This document shows positions 1-9,635 of a stretch of 64,000 bases of DNA, piece by piece; position 1 is the stretch's first letter; each line of letters starts with the position of its first letter. The translations under genes and the position numbers were made by a program. The notes below the pieces were generated by a model. It made no database searches, was not told where the DNA came from, and saw only the letters and a program-made list of their open reading frames with translations. Location: the NCBI GenBank assembly GCA_033721915.1, contig JAWWAC010000002.1, positions 1 through 64,000 of the forward strand, written 5' to 3'. Source of the stretch: REBR01 sp033721915 (GTDB lineage: Bacteria; Pseudomonadota; Gammaproteobacteria; Pseudomonadales; Oleiphilaceae).

Positions 1-1400
<1,400 letters not shown>

Positions 1401-1523
1401 GAAATAGACTCCGATCTGTCAAATTGATTCTGAGGCTGATTCTGCAGCACTTTCCTGTTCAAACACCGTGGAAAGCCCCTGTTGTAAGCCGTTAACCCCT
1501 TTATGGAGCCGAACGCGTTTTTT

Positions 1524-2174
1524 TCAAGCCTTCTCGTCCACATTGCCGCCTTCCGGTTCCGGCGCCCTGGCCACCATCACCATGGCCGGGCGCACCAGGC
1601 GGTCGTTGAGCGTGTACCCTTTCTGCATCACGGCAATCACCGAGTTGGGCTCCGCCTCCCTGGAGGGCACCATGGACATGGCCTCGTGCAGCTGGGGGTC
1701 AAAGGGCTCGCCCACCGGGTTGATCTGCTTGACGTTGAACTTCTCCAGATTGGACAGCAGCAGGTTCAGGGTCATGTCCACCCCTTCCCGGATGCGCGTG
1801 ACGACCTCTTCATTGGCCACCTCTTCATCACGGGTGCTCTCAATGGCCTTCTCCAGGCTGTCCACCACCGGCAGGATTTCCTTGATCAGCTTCTCGGTGC
1901 CGAACTTGTGGGCCTTCTGCACATCCAGCTCACTGCGACGACGCACATTCTGCATCTCCGCCTTGGCCCTCAGCACCTGCTCTTTCTGCTCCGCCAGCTG
2001 GCTGCGCAGCGCTTCCAGTTCCCCGGCACTGCCCTCCTGGGGCGTTTCCGCAGCGCTTTCCCCGCTGGCCTGCTCGGACTGAGCCGCCTCTTTCGTCTCT
2101 TTAACCTGCTCATCCTGGCTGGCGGACTCTTCCTGAGCCTGCTGCTGGTCGTTCCGGGTCTCGTCAGTACTCAT
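1524..2174 (-). CDS. grpE: Nucleotide exchange factor GrpE
   Basis: Homodimeric cochaperone that releases ADP from DnaK. The 216-residue product has an acidic, glutamine-rich N-terminus (MSTDETRNDQQQ), a long coiled-coil segment (residues ~50-90) with the family motif AEMQNVRRRSE, and a C-terminal beta domain with VDMTLNLL and GEPFDPQLHEAM. The ATG at 2174 is chosen because GGGGGA sits about 6 bases upstream; an upstream in-frame ATG at 2225 would add 17 residues that do not resemble GrpE. Transcribed ahead of dnaK. Confidence 0.96.
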   Translation of the reverse strand: MSTDETRNDQQQAQEESASQDEQVKETKEAAQSEQASGESAAETPQEGSAGELEALRSQLAEQKEQVLRAKAEMQNVRRRSELDVQKAHKFGTEKLIKEILPVVDSLEKAIESTRDEEVANEEVVTRIREGVDMTLNLLLSNLEKFNVKQINPVGEPFDPQLHEAMSMVPSREAEPNSVIAVMQKGYTLNDRLVRPAMVMVARAPEPEGGNVDEKA

Positions 2175-2253
2175 GCAATTTCCCCCAGTCACAATAAAAG
2201 TGTTGCCCCATGGCCTGGGCGCCACGGGCCTGGATTGATCGTCTGGGCCCTAT

Positions 2254-2279
2254 ATGGGGCCCGACAGTGGCCTTTCAAC
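2254..2279 (-). promoter_or_regulatory. Sigma-32 (heat-shock) promoter for grpE-dnaK
   Basis: On the minus strand GTTGAAA (2273-2279) is followed by 13 bases and CCCCAT (2254-2259). This closely matches the RpoH consensus CTTGAAA / CCCCAT and its 13-17 bp spacing. It lies about 80 bp upstream of the grpE start and points toward grpE. Function is inferred from the sequence match and the target gene. Confidence 0.8.
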
Positions 2280-2360
2280 CACCACAGGGGCATTTTTCCC
2301 GGGAAAGCACAAAAAAGGTCTTGGCAGGATGGCTTCAGTTGCTGTACAAATACCCATATA

Positions 2361-2376
2361 CTGTATGCATGAACAA
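2361..2376 (+). promoter_or_regulatory. LexA (SOS) box upstream of recN
   Basis: The sequence CTGT-N8-ACAA with flanking TA (2359-2360) matches seven of the eight core bases of the gammaproteobacterial LexA operator CTGT-N8-ACAG. It lies 120 bp upstream of recN, a classic SOS gene, and overlaps a plausible -10 region that follows TTGCTG at 2339-2344. Confidence 0.65.
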
Positions 2377-2495
2377 GCAGGCAGCCAGGAATCAGGCAAC
2401 AAACAAGCAACAAGACGGTGACCCTGCAAGGCATAAGGCCGGCATCGCACCGGAGCCCCAGGGGCCACTCACGATAAGGACGGGGACAGACCACC

Positions 2496-4175
2496 ATGCT
2501 GACACAACTGACAGTAAGCCAGTTCGCCATTGCCGAGAAAGTGGAGCTTCAGTTTGACCGGGGCATGACCGCACTCACCGGCGAGACCGGCGCCGGCAAA
2601 TCCATTGTACTGGATGCCCTGTCACTGACACTGGGCGGCCGGGCCGACTCGGGCATGGTGCGACAGGGGGCGGACAAGGCGGAAATCACCGCCGTGTTTG
2701 ATGTCAGCCGCATCCCTCAGGCCCGTGAGTGGCTCCATGAACACGACCTGGACGACGAGGACGAATGCCTTCTGCGCCGTGTGGTGCGCCGTGATGGCCG
2801 CTCCAGGGGCTATATCAACGGCCAGCCCTGCCCGCTTCAGGACATGAAGCAGCTGGGGGGCATGCTCATGGACATCCACAGCCAGCATGAGCACCAGTCA
2901 CTGCTCAAAAAAGACACCCACAGCCGCCTGGTGGAAGAATTCGGCCAGTTCAGCGAACAGGCTGCAGCGGTGCGCAGCGCCTACCGCCACTGGCACGGTC
3001 TGCAGAAAAAGCTGGATGCCCTGCGGGACGATGCCGATGAGCGCCACGCCCGCACCGAACTGCTGCGCTACCAGGTGGAAGAGCTGGACCGGCTGGGTCT
3101 GGCGCCAGAGGAACTGCCGGAGCTTGAGACAGAGCAGAAGCAGCTCACCAGCTCTGAGGAGGTACTGCGCCAGTGCCACGCCGCCAACGAGTTGTGCAGC
3201 GAGGGGGAGCCCGCCGCCGCCAGCCTGTTGCAGCAGGCACTGCAACAGCTTGGCCAGATCCCGGTGGCACTGCCCCAGCTTGAGGACACCCTGAAAATGC
3301 TGGAGGAAGCGCGCATCCAGGTGGAAGAGGCCGGTGACAACCTGCGTCACCTGGTGGCGGACTATCCCTGCGATCCACAGCGCCTGGCGGAGGTGGAAGA
3401 GCGCCTGAGCACCGTCTACCAGCTGGCCCGCAAACACCGCGTGGCGCCGGAGCAGCTTTGCGAGCACCATCAGCAACTGGCCCTTGAGCTGGCGGAGCTG
3501 GATGGCGGCGAAAACAGCCTGGAGCAACTGAGCACCGATGCCGAGGCGGCACTGGCCCAGTACCACAAGCAGGCCGCTGTGCTGAGCAAGGCACGCAGCA
3601 AGGCCGGCGCCGAGCTGGACAAGCGGGTGGCCCTTGAGCTGGGCCGCCTGAGCATGCCAGGCATCCGCTTCATCACCCGTCTGAGCCCCAACCGGGACAA
3701 CCAGCCGTCACCGGACGGCCAGGAGGAACTGGAGTTCCTGGTCAGCACCAACGCCGGACAGCCGCCACGGCCCCTGGCCAAGGTGGCCTCCGGGGGGGAA
3801 CTCTCCCGCATCAGCCTGGCCATACAGGTCGTGGTGGCCCAGACCTCCACCATTCCCACACTGCTGTTTGACGAGGTGGACGTGGGCATCGGTGGCGGTG
3901 TGGCGGAAGTGGTGGGCCGCCTGCTGCGCACACTGGGTGAAAGCGGTCAGGTGCTGTGTGTCACCCACCTGGCACAGGTAGCCACACAGGCCCACCAGCA
4001 CCTGTTCGTGTCCAAATTCACACAGGCCAGCGACACCTTCTCACGGGTGGACAAGCTGGCCAGCAGTGAACGGATTCAGGAAGTGGCCCGTATGATCGGC
4101 GGCGTCGATCTCACTGAACAGACGCTGGCCCATGCCCGTGAAATGTTTGAACGGGGGCAGGCAACGCAGCACTAG
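2496..4175 (+). CDS. recN: DNA repair protein RecN
   Basis: SMC-like ATPase that acts early in double-strand-break repair. At 559 residues it has the family's usual length. Visible motifs are Walker A GETGAGKS at residues 29-36, a long central coiled-coil rich in Glu, Leu and Gln, the ABC signature ASGGELSRISLA, and Walker B LLFDEVDVGIGG, all conserved. It is transcribed away from grpE, with a LexA-type box in its promoter region, and is followed by a rho-independent terminator at 4229-4255. In many gammaproteobacteria recN neighbours bamE, as it does here with fur between them. Confidence 0.97.
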   Translation: MLTQLTVSQFAIAEKVELQFDRGMTALTGETGAGKSIVLDALSLTLGGRADSGMVRQGADKAEITAVFDVSRIPQAREWLHEHDLDDEDECLLRRVVRRDGRSRGYINGQPCPLQDMKQLGGMLMDIHSQHEHQSLLKKDTHSRLVEEFGQFSEQAAAVRSAYRHWHGLQKKLDALRDDADERHARTELLRYQVEELDRLGLAPEELPELETEQKQLTSSEEVLRQCHAANELCSEGEPAAASLLQQALQQLGQIPVALPQLEDTLKMLEEARIQVEEAGDNLRHLVADYPCDPQRLAEVEERLSTVYQLARKHRVAPEQLCEHHQQLALELAELDGGENSLEQLSTDAEAALAQYHKQAAVLSKARSKAGAELDKRVALELGRLSMPGIRFITRLSPNRDNQPSPDGQEELEFLVSTNAGQPPRPLAKVASGGELSRISLAIQVVVAQTSTIPTLLFDEVDVGIGGGVAEVVGRLLRTLGESGQVLCVTHLAQVATQAHQHLFVSKFTQASDTFSRVDKLASSERIQEVARMIGGVDLTEQTLAHAREMFERGQATQH

Positions 4176-4228
4176 TTGCCTTGCTACCCGACCATTTTGC
4201 TCTCCCTTCTCCTACCCCTGAGAGCCCT

Positions 4229-4255
4229 GGGGCATGCGTTGCATGCCTCTTTTTT
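4229..4255 (+). terminator. Rho-independent terminator of recN
   Basis: GGGGCATGC (4229-4237), loop GTT and GCATGCCTC (4241-4249) form a 9-bp stem with one G-U pair, followed by six T residues. It sits 54 bp after the recN stop codon. Confidence 0.8.
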
Positions 4256-4264
4256 GTGTCAGGC

Positions 4265-4297
4265 ACAAAAAAACACGGCCGTTTGCACAGCCGTGTT
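4265..4297 (-). terminator. Rho-independent terminator of fur
   Basis: On the minus strand an 8-bp perfect stem, AACACGGC with GCCGTGTT (4272-4297) and a 10-base loop, is followed by a run of seven T. It lies just after the fur stop, back to back with the recN terminator. Confidence 0.8.
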
Positions 4298-4324
4298 GTC
4301 TGATGCCGCATTGGGCCCCTGGTG

Positions 4325-4735
4325 CTATTTGCGGGGCTTCACGTAAAGCACCAGACTGTGGTCCACCAGCTCGTAGCCATGGTCCTCGGCAATCTGGCGC
4401 TGACGCTCCTCGATCACGTCATCGAAAAACTCCACCACATGCCCGGTCTGGGTACAGACCATATGGTCGTGGTGCTCCTCACCGGCGATTTCGAAAACCG
4501 CGTGACCACCCTCGAAGTTATGACGCAGTACCAGACCCGCTGTCTCAAACTGCGTCAGTACACGGTAGACGGTGGCCAGACCCACATCGTCACCGGATTC
4601 AAGCAGTTTGCGGTACACATCCTCGGCGCTTAAATGCTGGTGCTCTTCGGCACTCTCCAGGATGCTGAGGATCTTCACTCGCGGCAGCGTGACTTTCAGG
4701 CCCGCCTTGCGTAACTCAGTGTTTTCTGTTGCCAT
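4325..4735 (-). CDS. fur: Ferric uptake regulator Fur
   Basis: Iron-dependent repressor of iron acquisition genes. The 136-residue protein has the N-terminal winged helix (LKVTLPRVKIL, then TVYRVLTQFETAGLV) and the metal-site motif EEHHDHMVC. The C-terminus lacks the paired CxxC zinc motifs seen in some Fur and Zur proteins; only one cysteine (MVCTQTGH) is visible. Divergent from bamE, with a 112-bp shared promoter region, and followed by its own terminator. The high similarity to Pseudomonas-type Fur favours Fur over Zur. Confidence 0.95.
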   Translation of the reverse strand: MATENTELRKAGLKVTLPRVKILSILESAEEHQHLSAEDVYRKLLESGDDVGLATVYRVLTQFETAGLVLRHNFEGGHAVFEIAGEEHHDHMVCTQTGHVVEFFDDVIEERQRQIAEDHGYELVDHSLVLYVKPRK

Positions 4736-4750
4736 GCTGCAATTCGCCCT

Positions 4751-4779
4751 TTGGTGAACTTTACCGGTTCCGTTATGAT
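4751..4779 (+). promoter_or_regulatory. Sigma-70 promoter for bamE
   Basis: TTGGTG (4751-4756), a 17-bp spacer and TATGAT (4774-4779) lie about 70 bp before the bamE start, in the fur-bamE divergent region. Confidence 0.6.
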
Positions 4780-4847
4780 AACTGACTCACCCTGCCGTTG
4801 GCCCGTCACGGCAAGCGATTTTTTACGTTAGAGGATATCCATCCGCG

Positions 4848-5183
4848 ATGCAAAAGCTCTCCCGGCAGCTCTGCCTGCTACTGCTCACATTGTCTCTGGC
4901 CGGCTGTTTTCCCGGTGTGTACAAGCTCAATGTACAGCAGGGTAATATCGTGGATATAGAGGATCTCGACCAGCTCAACCCCACCATGAGCCGCGACCAG
5001 GTGCACAGCCTGCTGGGCACGCCCCTGACCCGAAGCAGCATCAACCAGGAAAGGGAGCATTACCTCTACACCTTCCAGCGCGATGGCGGCGAGATAAAAC
5101 GCCAGCGCATTACCATTTACTATGAAAACAACCAGTACCTGCGCCACGAGGCCAACCTGCTGGAAGAAACCCCCGCCAACTAG
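4848..5183 (+). CDS. bamE: Outer membrane assembly lipoprotein BamE (SmpA/OmlA)
   Basis: Small lipoprotein subunit of the BAM complex, which inserts beta-barrel proteins into the outer membrane. The 111-residue product begins with a signal peptide ending in the lipobox LAGC (Cys around residue 20). It has the SmpA/OmlA core, including YKLNVQQGN, LNPTMSRDQV, LLGTP and YTFQRDGG. It faces rnfH-ratA tail to tail, the arrangement usual in gammaproteobacteria. Confidence 0.96.
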   Translation: MQKLSRQLCLLLLTLSLAGCFPGVYKLNVQQGNIVDIEDLDQLNPTMSRDQVHSLLGTPLTRSSINQEREHYLYTFQRDGGEIKRQRITIYYENNQYLRHEANLLEETPAN

Positions 5184-5205
5184 TACCTGTCCGGGAAAAG
5201 AACGC

Positions 5206-5505
5206 TTACTTCCTGCCGGATTTGCGCCTGGCCCGGTCCAGACGGGCCTGCTTGGGATCGATGATCAGGGGCCGGTAAATCTCCACACGGTCCCCATCAC
5301 GCAGTGGATGATTCGCCGGGTCCGCCACCACTTGGCCAAAAATCCCCATGGGCTGACTGGCCACATCAATTTCCGGAAAGTGACGGGTAATGCCGGACTG
5401 CTGCACCGCCTCCACCATGGTGGTGCCGGGTGCCACCTGCAGTGGCAGGATTCGCTGTTTGTCGGGGCGGGCATAGGCCACCTCCACATTCAGCTTCTCA
5501 CTCAT
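5206..5505 (-). CDS. rnfH: RnfH family ubiquitin-like protein
   Basis: Member of the RnfH/UPF0125 family, small beta-grasp proteins of uncertain role. The 99 residues contain VEVAYARPDKQ, a central GTTMVEAVQQSGI and the ending GDRVEIYRPLIIDPKQAR, all typical. The start overlaps the ratA stop by 4 bases (ATGA), so translation is probably coupled. The ratA-rnfH pair is conserved next to smpB and bamE. Confidence 0.93.
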   Translation of the reverse strand: MSEKLNVEVAYARPDKQRILPLQVAPGTTMVEAVQQSGITRHFPEIDVASQPMGIFGQVVADPANHPLRDGDRVEIYRPLIIDPKQARLDRARRKSGRK

Positions 5506-5945
5506 CCGCCTCTCCCGTAGAGCGCATCCGCACGGCGGCAGAAAGCGTCCACCATGGTATTGGCCGCCTGGCTGAATACATTGCCAAAGGCAACCCGGGC
5601 CACGGTGCCATTGAGGCTGAACTCCAGGGTCAGCGTCACTTTGCAGGCCTCATCAGTGAGTGCCCTGAAATGCCAGTCTCCCCGGAGCTGGGTGAAAGGA
5701 CCGTCCACCAGTTCCATGGCGATACGCTCCGGTGCCAGCAGGCGGTTGCGGGTGGAGAAACTCTGCCGGACACCGCTCTTGCTCACCTCCAGTGAAGCCA
5801 GCAACTGATGCTCGTCCGACTCGTGCACACGGGCATCGCTGCACCAGGGCAGGAATTCCGGGTAACGCTCTATATCGTTGACCAGATCGTACATGCGCCT
5901 TGCGGAGTGGTGCACCAGGGCACTGCGTTCAATAGTTTTGGCCAT
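5502..5945 (-). CDS. ratA: START/polyketide-cyclase-like protein RatA (PasT/COQ10-type)
   Basis: Protein of the COQ10/START family, reported in E. coli as an anti-association factor for 70S ribosomes and related to ubiquinone-binding COQ10. The 147-residue product starts MAKTIERSALV and has YDLVNDIERYPEFLPWC and LNGTVARVAFGNVF, conserved in the family. The ATG at 5945 is preferred over one six codons upstream because MAKTI aligns with family starts. Its 5' end overlaps the upstream symporter gene by 17 bp, so all three may form one transcript. Confidence 0.92.
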   Translation of the reverse strand: MAKTIERSALVHHSARRMYDLVNDIERYPEFLPWCSDARVHESDEHQLLASLEVSKSGVRQSFSTRNRLLAPERIAMELVDGPFTQLRGDWHFRALTDEACKVTLTLEFSLNGTVARVAFGNVFSQAANTMVDAFCRRADALYGRGG

Positions 5946-7317
5946 AGAAATTCCAGCAAGCAAAGAGTATCAGCACCCCCATGGCAGCGGGCACCAGCCA
6001 GCGCATCAGCCACTGCCAGAGAAAAAACCCGGGGTAACCCAGGACCAGCCCCTGGCGGTTGAGCCAGGCCGGACGCACCCAGCCCAGGAACAGCGCCATC
6101 CCCATGGCCACCAGTGGCATGAGCAGCCCGGTGGCCAGCAGGTTCAGCCAGGCAAACAGGTTATGCCCCATCAGGGTGTTACCGGACCAGTGATTGAACG
6201 ACAGGATGGTCCCCAGTCCTGCCAGCCACACCAGGAAAAGCCCCGCAGTCACCAGCAGCCAGCGGGACAGGCCCGTACGTGCCAACAGCCAGACCACAAT
6301 GGGCTCAAACACCAGAATGGCGGAACTCCAGGCCAGCAGCACCACCAGCACAAAAAGAAGGCTGGTCATGGGCTGGGCGATGACCCCCCCCGCCAGACCC
6401 GTCCCGGACAGGGCCAGTGGCAATGACTGGAACAACAGGCCAAAGCCCGCCTCGGGTGACTCCGTGAGCGGGTCCACCAGAGCCACCACAAACACCGCCG
6501 CCAGCAGCGCCATCAGGGTATCCACCGCCACCAGCATCCAGGCGGAAAAACGAATGGAACCGGAACCGGGCATATAGGCCCCCAGCATCATCATGGCCCC
6601 GGTGGCCAGACCGGCGGTGTAAAAGGCCTGGGCCAGCGCCTGCAGTACCCCTTCCAGACCCAGTGCGGCAAAATCCGGGGACTTGAAGGCGCTGATGACG
6701 GCCCCGGCATCCCCTGCCACCCCCCCATAGACCAGCAGCACCAGCATCAGCGCCAGTATCAGCGGCACCACCACCCGCAGTGAGCGGGAAAGCCCATGGT
6801 GAATACCCCGTGCCGACACCAGCAACACCAGAACCAGAAAACCGAATTGCCAGGCCGCCAGGACCCGGGGGTCTTTCTGCAACACCGCAAAGGTGCCGGA
6901 CACCAGATCCCGGCTGGCGCCATTGAACTCACCCAGCGCCGCCAGGAACACATAAGCCAGTGCCATCCCCCCCACAACGGCATAAAAGCTGACCAGCACA
7001 AAGCCCGCCAGCAGGGCCATTCGGGGCAGCCACAGCCATTGACCACTGAGACGGCTCTGCTGACAGGCCCCGTCCATACCGCTCACCGGATCACTGCGGT
7101 ACTGACGGCCAAGCATGAACTCCGCCATCAGCAGTGGCACCGAGAGCAGCGCCAGAAAAAGCCCGTAGACCAGCAAAAAGGCGCTGCCGCCATGCTGTTC
7201 GAACAGCACCGGCCAGCGCCACAGATTACCCAGCCCCAGGGCACAGCCGATGGCCGCCAGGGTAAAGGTCCAGCGGCTGCCCCAGAAAGCACGGGGATCC
7301 TGTGGGGGAGTGTCCAT
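5929..7317 (-). CDS. Sodium:neurotransmitter symporter (SNF/NSS) family transporter
   Basis: Predicted Na+-coupled inner-membrane uptake carrier for amino acids or related small molecules; the substrate cannot be read from sequence. The 462-residue protein has the NSS N-terminal signature FTLAAIGCALGLGNLWRWP around TM1, whose unwound region binds Na+ and substrate, and about 11-12 hydrophobic segments. The start at 7317 (MDTPPQDPRAFWGSRW) is chosen because the 55 residues encoded upstream are arginine-rich and non-membrane. The gene lies between smpB and ratA, which are adjacent in many relatives, and overlaps ratA by 17 bp. It looks like a lineage-specific insertion into a conserved block. 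Confidence 0.9.
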   Translation of the reverse strand: MDTPPQDPRAFWGSRWTFTLAAIGCALGLGNLWRWPVLFEQHGGSAFLLVYGLFLALLSVPLLMAEFMLGRQYRSDPVSGMDGACQQSRLSGQWLWLPRMALLAGFVLVSFYAVVGGMALAYVFLAALGEFNGASRDLVSGTFAVLQKDPRVLAAWQFGFLVLVLLVSARGIHHGLSRSLRVVVPLILALMLVLLVYGGVAGDAGAVISAFKSPDFAALGLEGVLQALAQAFYTAGLATGAMMMLGAYMPGSGSIRFSAWMLVAVDTLMALLAAVFVVALVDPLTESPEAGFGLLFQSLPLALSGTGLAGGVIAQPMTSLLFVLVVLLAWSSAILVFEPIVVWLLARTGLSRWLLVTAGLFLVWLAGLGTILSFNHWSGNTLMGHNLFAWLNLLATGLLMPLVAMGMALFLGWVRPAWLNRQGLVLGYPGFFLWQWLMRWLVPAAMGVLILFACWNFYGQNY

Positions 7318-7555
7318 AAAAAATCCTTGGCACAAGGAGCGCAATTGTAACCAAAAGCCCTGACCCCTGTCCCGCCCCGTCAGCACAACCCGATGCAGCC
7401 GCCATCGCCCGGGCCCACCGGGTGATATCGGTTGCGACGGGACAGAGACACTTTTGGCCAGGCACTCTTTTGCCAAGAGCACAGTGGTTTGGGCTACAAT
7501 GGCTCACTTTTAACGGAGCCCGGCGCTCTGACAACCAATCAGTACGGCTTATCCT

Positions 7556-8035
7556 ATGAGCAAGAAAAAGCCCGCACCCGGCAGCAACACCATTGCCCTC
7601 AACCGCAAGGCACGGCACGAATACCATATCGAGACCAAATTCGAGGCCGGCATCATGCTGATGGGGTGGGAGGTGAAATCACTGCGAGCCGGTAAATGCC
7701 AGATCACCGACGCCTATGTGATGCTGAAAAACGGTGAGGCCTGGCTGCTCGGCCTGCATATCCCCCCTCTGCCCACCGCCTCCACCCATGTGGTTCCGGA
7801 CCCCATCCGCACCCGCAAGCTGCTGCTGCACCAGAAGGAACTGGCCACCATCATCGGCAAAACCCAGCAGGCAGGCCACACCTGCATTCCACTGGCCATG
7901 TACTGGAAGCACAACCTGGTGAAGTGCGAAATCGCCCTGGTGAAGGGCAAGAAGCTCTACGACAAGCGCGCTGATGAAAAGGAAAAGGACTGGAACCGCC
8001 AGAAGCAGCGCATACTGCGGGATAATGCGGTCTAA
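7556..8035 (+). CDS. smpB: SsrA-binding protein SmpB
   Basis: RNA-binding partner of tmRNA in trans-translation rescue of stalled ribosomes. The 159-residue protein has the OB-fold core: NRKARHEYHIETKFEAGI, GWEVKSLRAGK, DAYVMLKNGEAWL and KKLYDKR. It ends in a basic tail with DWNRQKQRIL that contacts the decoding site. Its partner ssrA is about 3.7 kb downstream on the same strand. A TACAAT hexamer at 7495-7500 is a plausible -10. Confidence 0.97.
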   Translation: MSKKKPAPGSNTIALNRKARHEYHIETKFEAGIMLMGWEVKSLRAGKCQITDAYVMLKNGEAWLLGLHIPPLPTASTHVVPDPIRTRKLLLHQKELATIIGKTQQAGHTCIPLAMYWKHNLVKCEIALVKGKKLYDKRADEKEKDWNRQKQRILRDNAV

Positions 8036-8175
8036 CGCTTACCATCCACTAAGCGAACAGCTGTAACTCTTTTTGGAAAACCGGTTCACCTCAGGGGAGA
8101 AGTGAGCGTATACTGATTTACGATATTTAACAAAGAGAACAATATCCGACGACAGCCGCAGGACAAGGAGGAGCC

Positions 8176-9609
8176 ATGGCCCAGTCAAGAACACCCATGT
8201 CGGCAGTGGACACTGCATGGCTGCGAATGGAATCGCAGGCCAACCCAATGATGATCGGAGCTGTGCTGGAATTCGACCGGCCGATTCCACTCAAAGCCCT
8301 GCGCGAACTGGTCAATGAACGGTTCCTGCGCTTCCACCGTTTCCGCCAGTGCGTAGTCCAGGAGGGCGAGCGCTATTACTGGCAGGACGATGACTGGTTT
8401 GACCTGGACAACCACCTCCACGTGATCGCCCTGCCCGGCAAGGGCGACCAGAAAGCCCTGCAGGAACTGGCCAGCGACCTCAACAGCACCCCGCTCAACC
8501 GTTGCCACCCGCTCTGGCAGGCCCACTATGTGGATAATTACAGGGGGGGCTGCGTACTCATCATCCGAATCCACCACTGCATCGCCGACGGCATCTCCCT
8601 GGTGCGGGTGCTGCTGTCACTGACGGACGAGGATCCCACGGCCAACGTCCGTACACTCAAATCCAGAATCCGACAAACACCCGATCAGCTGCCTGAATGG
8701 CGCAAGGTGATGCACCGGCTTCGCCGCAACAGCCGACTGGCACTGCAGCAACTAGGGGAGCTGGCGGACAACGTGCGGGAAGACCCGGCCTACCCGCTGC
8801 GCCTGGGCAAGGAAGGCCTGCAGATCAGTCGTGACCTGATGCACATCCTCTTCAGCAAGGAAGACCCGCCCTCGGCGCTCAAAGGCCAGTTGTGCGGGCG
8901 CAAAGTGGTGGCCTGGTCCGAACCGCTGATGCTGGATGAGGTCAAGGCCACCGGCAGGGCCCTGGGCGGCACCGTCAACGATGTGCTGATGTCCGCCGCC
9001 ACTGGCGCACTGCACCGATTCCTGGATGACAGCCACCAGCCCGCGCCGGACAACTACATCCATATGGCCGTGCCCTTTAACCTGCGCCCTCTGGATCAGC
9101 CCATCACCAAGCTGGGCAACCAGTTCGGACTGGTGCTGGTGCCACTGCCGGTGCAGACCGTCTGCCCCAGGGAGCGCTTCCAGCGGGTGCACCATGACAT
9201 GCTCAACCTCAAGCAGACCTATCAGGCGCAGGTGTCCTTCGGACTGCTGGATATACTCGGACGTGGCCCTGAGCTGCTTGAACGCCGCGCACTGGAACTG
9301 CTCAGCCGCAAGGCCTCTGCCGTCATGACCAATGTGCCAGGCCCCGGCGCCCCACTGTACATGTGTGGCGCAAAGCTGGTGAAACCCATGTTCTGGGTCC
9401 CCCAGACCGGCATGGTGGGCGTGGGGCTGAGCATCTTCAGCTACAACGGGGAAGTTCAGTTCGGCATTATCAGCGACCGCAGCCTGATCCGCCGCCCGGA
9501 GAAAGTGGCCAACGCCTTTGTGGAGGCCTTCCGGGAACTGCGGGATATGGCCCTTGGTTCCGGCGCCGGGGAAGGGGAAACCTCAAGAGTGGCTTCCCCC
9601 GTGAAATAG
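8176..9609 (+). CDS. Wax ester synthase / diacylglycerol O-acyltransferase (WS/DGAT), copy 1
   Basis: Bifunctional acyltransferase that joins acyl-CoA to fatty alcohols (wax esters) or diacylglycerol (triacylglycerol) on intracellular lipid droplets. The 477-residue protein has the family opening MSAVDTAWLRMES, the catalytic HHxxxDG motif as IHHCIADGISL near residue 135, a PLD-like LRPLD segment, and the C-terminal PGPGAPLYMCGAKL and GLSIFSYNG regions. AAGGAGGAG precedes the ATG closely. A second family member lies at 25598-26956; duplicate WS/DGATs are common in Alcanivorax and Marinobacter. Confidence 0.93.
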   Translation: MAQSRTPMSAVDTAWLRMESQANPMMIGAVLEFDRPIPLKALRELVNERFLRFHRFRQCVVQEGERYYWQDDDWFDLDNHLHVIALPGKGDQKALQELASDLNSTPLNRCHPLWQAHYVDNYRGGCVLIIRIHHCIADGISLVRVLLSLTDEDPTANVRTLKSRIRQTPDQLPEWRKVMHRLRRNSRLALQQLGELADNVREDPAYPLRLGKEGLQISRDLMHILFSKEDPPSALKGQLCGRKVVAWSEPLMLDEVKATGRALGGTVNDVLMSAATGALHRFLDDSHQPAPDNYIHMAVPFNLRPLDQPITKLGNQFGLVLVPLPVQTVCPRERFQRVHHDMLNLKQTYQAQVSFGLLDILGRGPELLERRALELLSRKASAVMTNVPGPGAPLYMCGAKLVKPMFWVPQTGMVGVGLSIFSYNGEVQFGIISDRSLIRRPEKVANAFVEAFRELRDMALGSGAGEGETSRVASPVK

Positions 9610-9635
9610 CGCCCTCCGGACTCTCTCCCGGATGC

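Noticed and set aside
4764..4790. Possible Fur box in the fur-bamE promoter region
   Set aside because: TTATGATAACTGA resembles part of the Fur consensus but lacks the three-hexamer pattern, and it is explained by the bamE -10 element.
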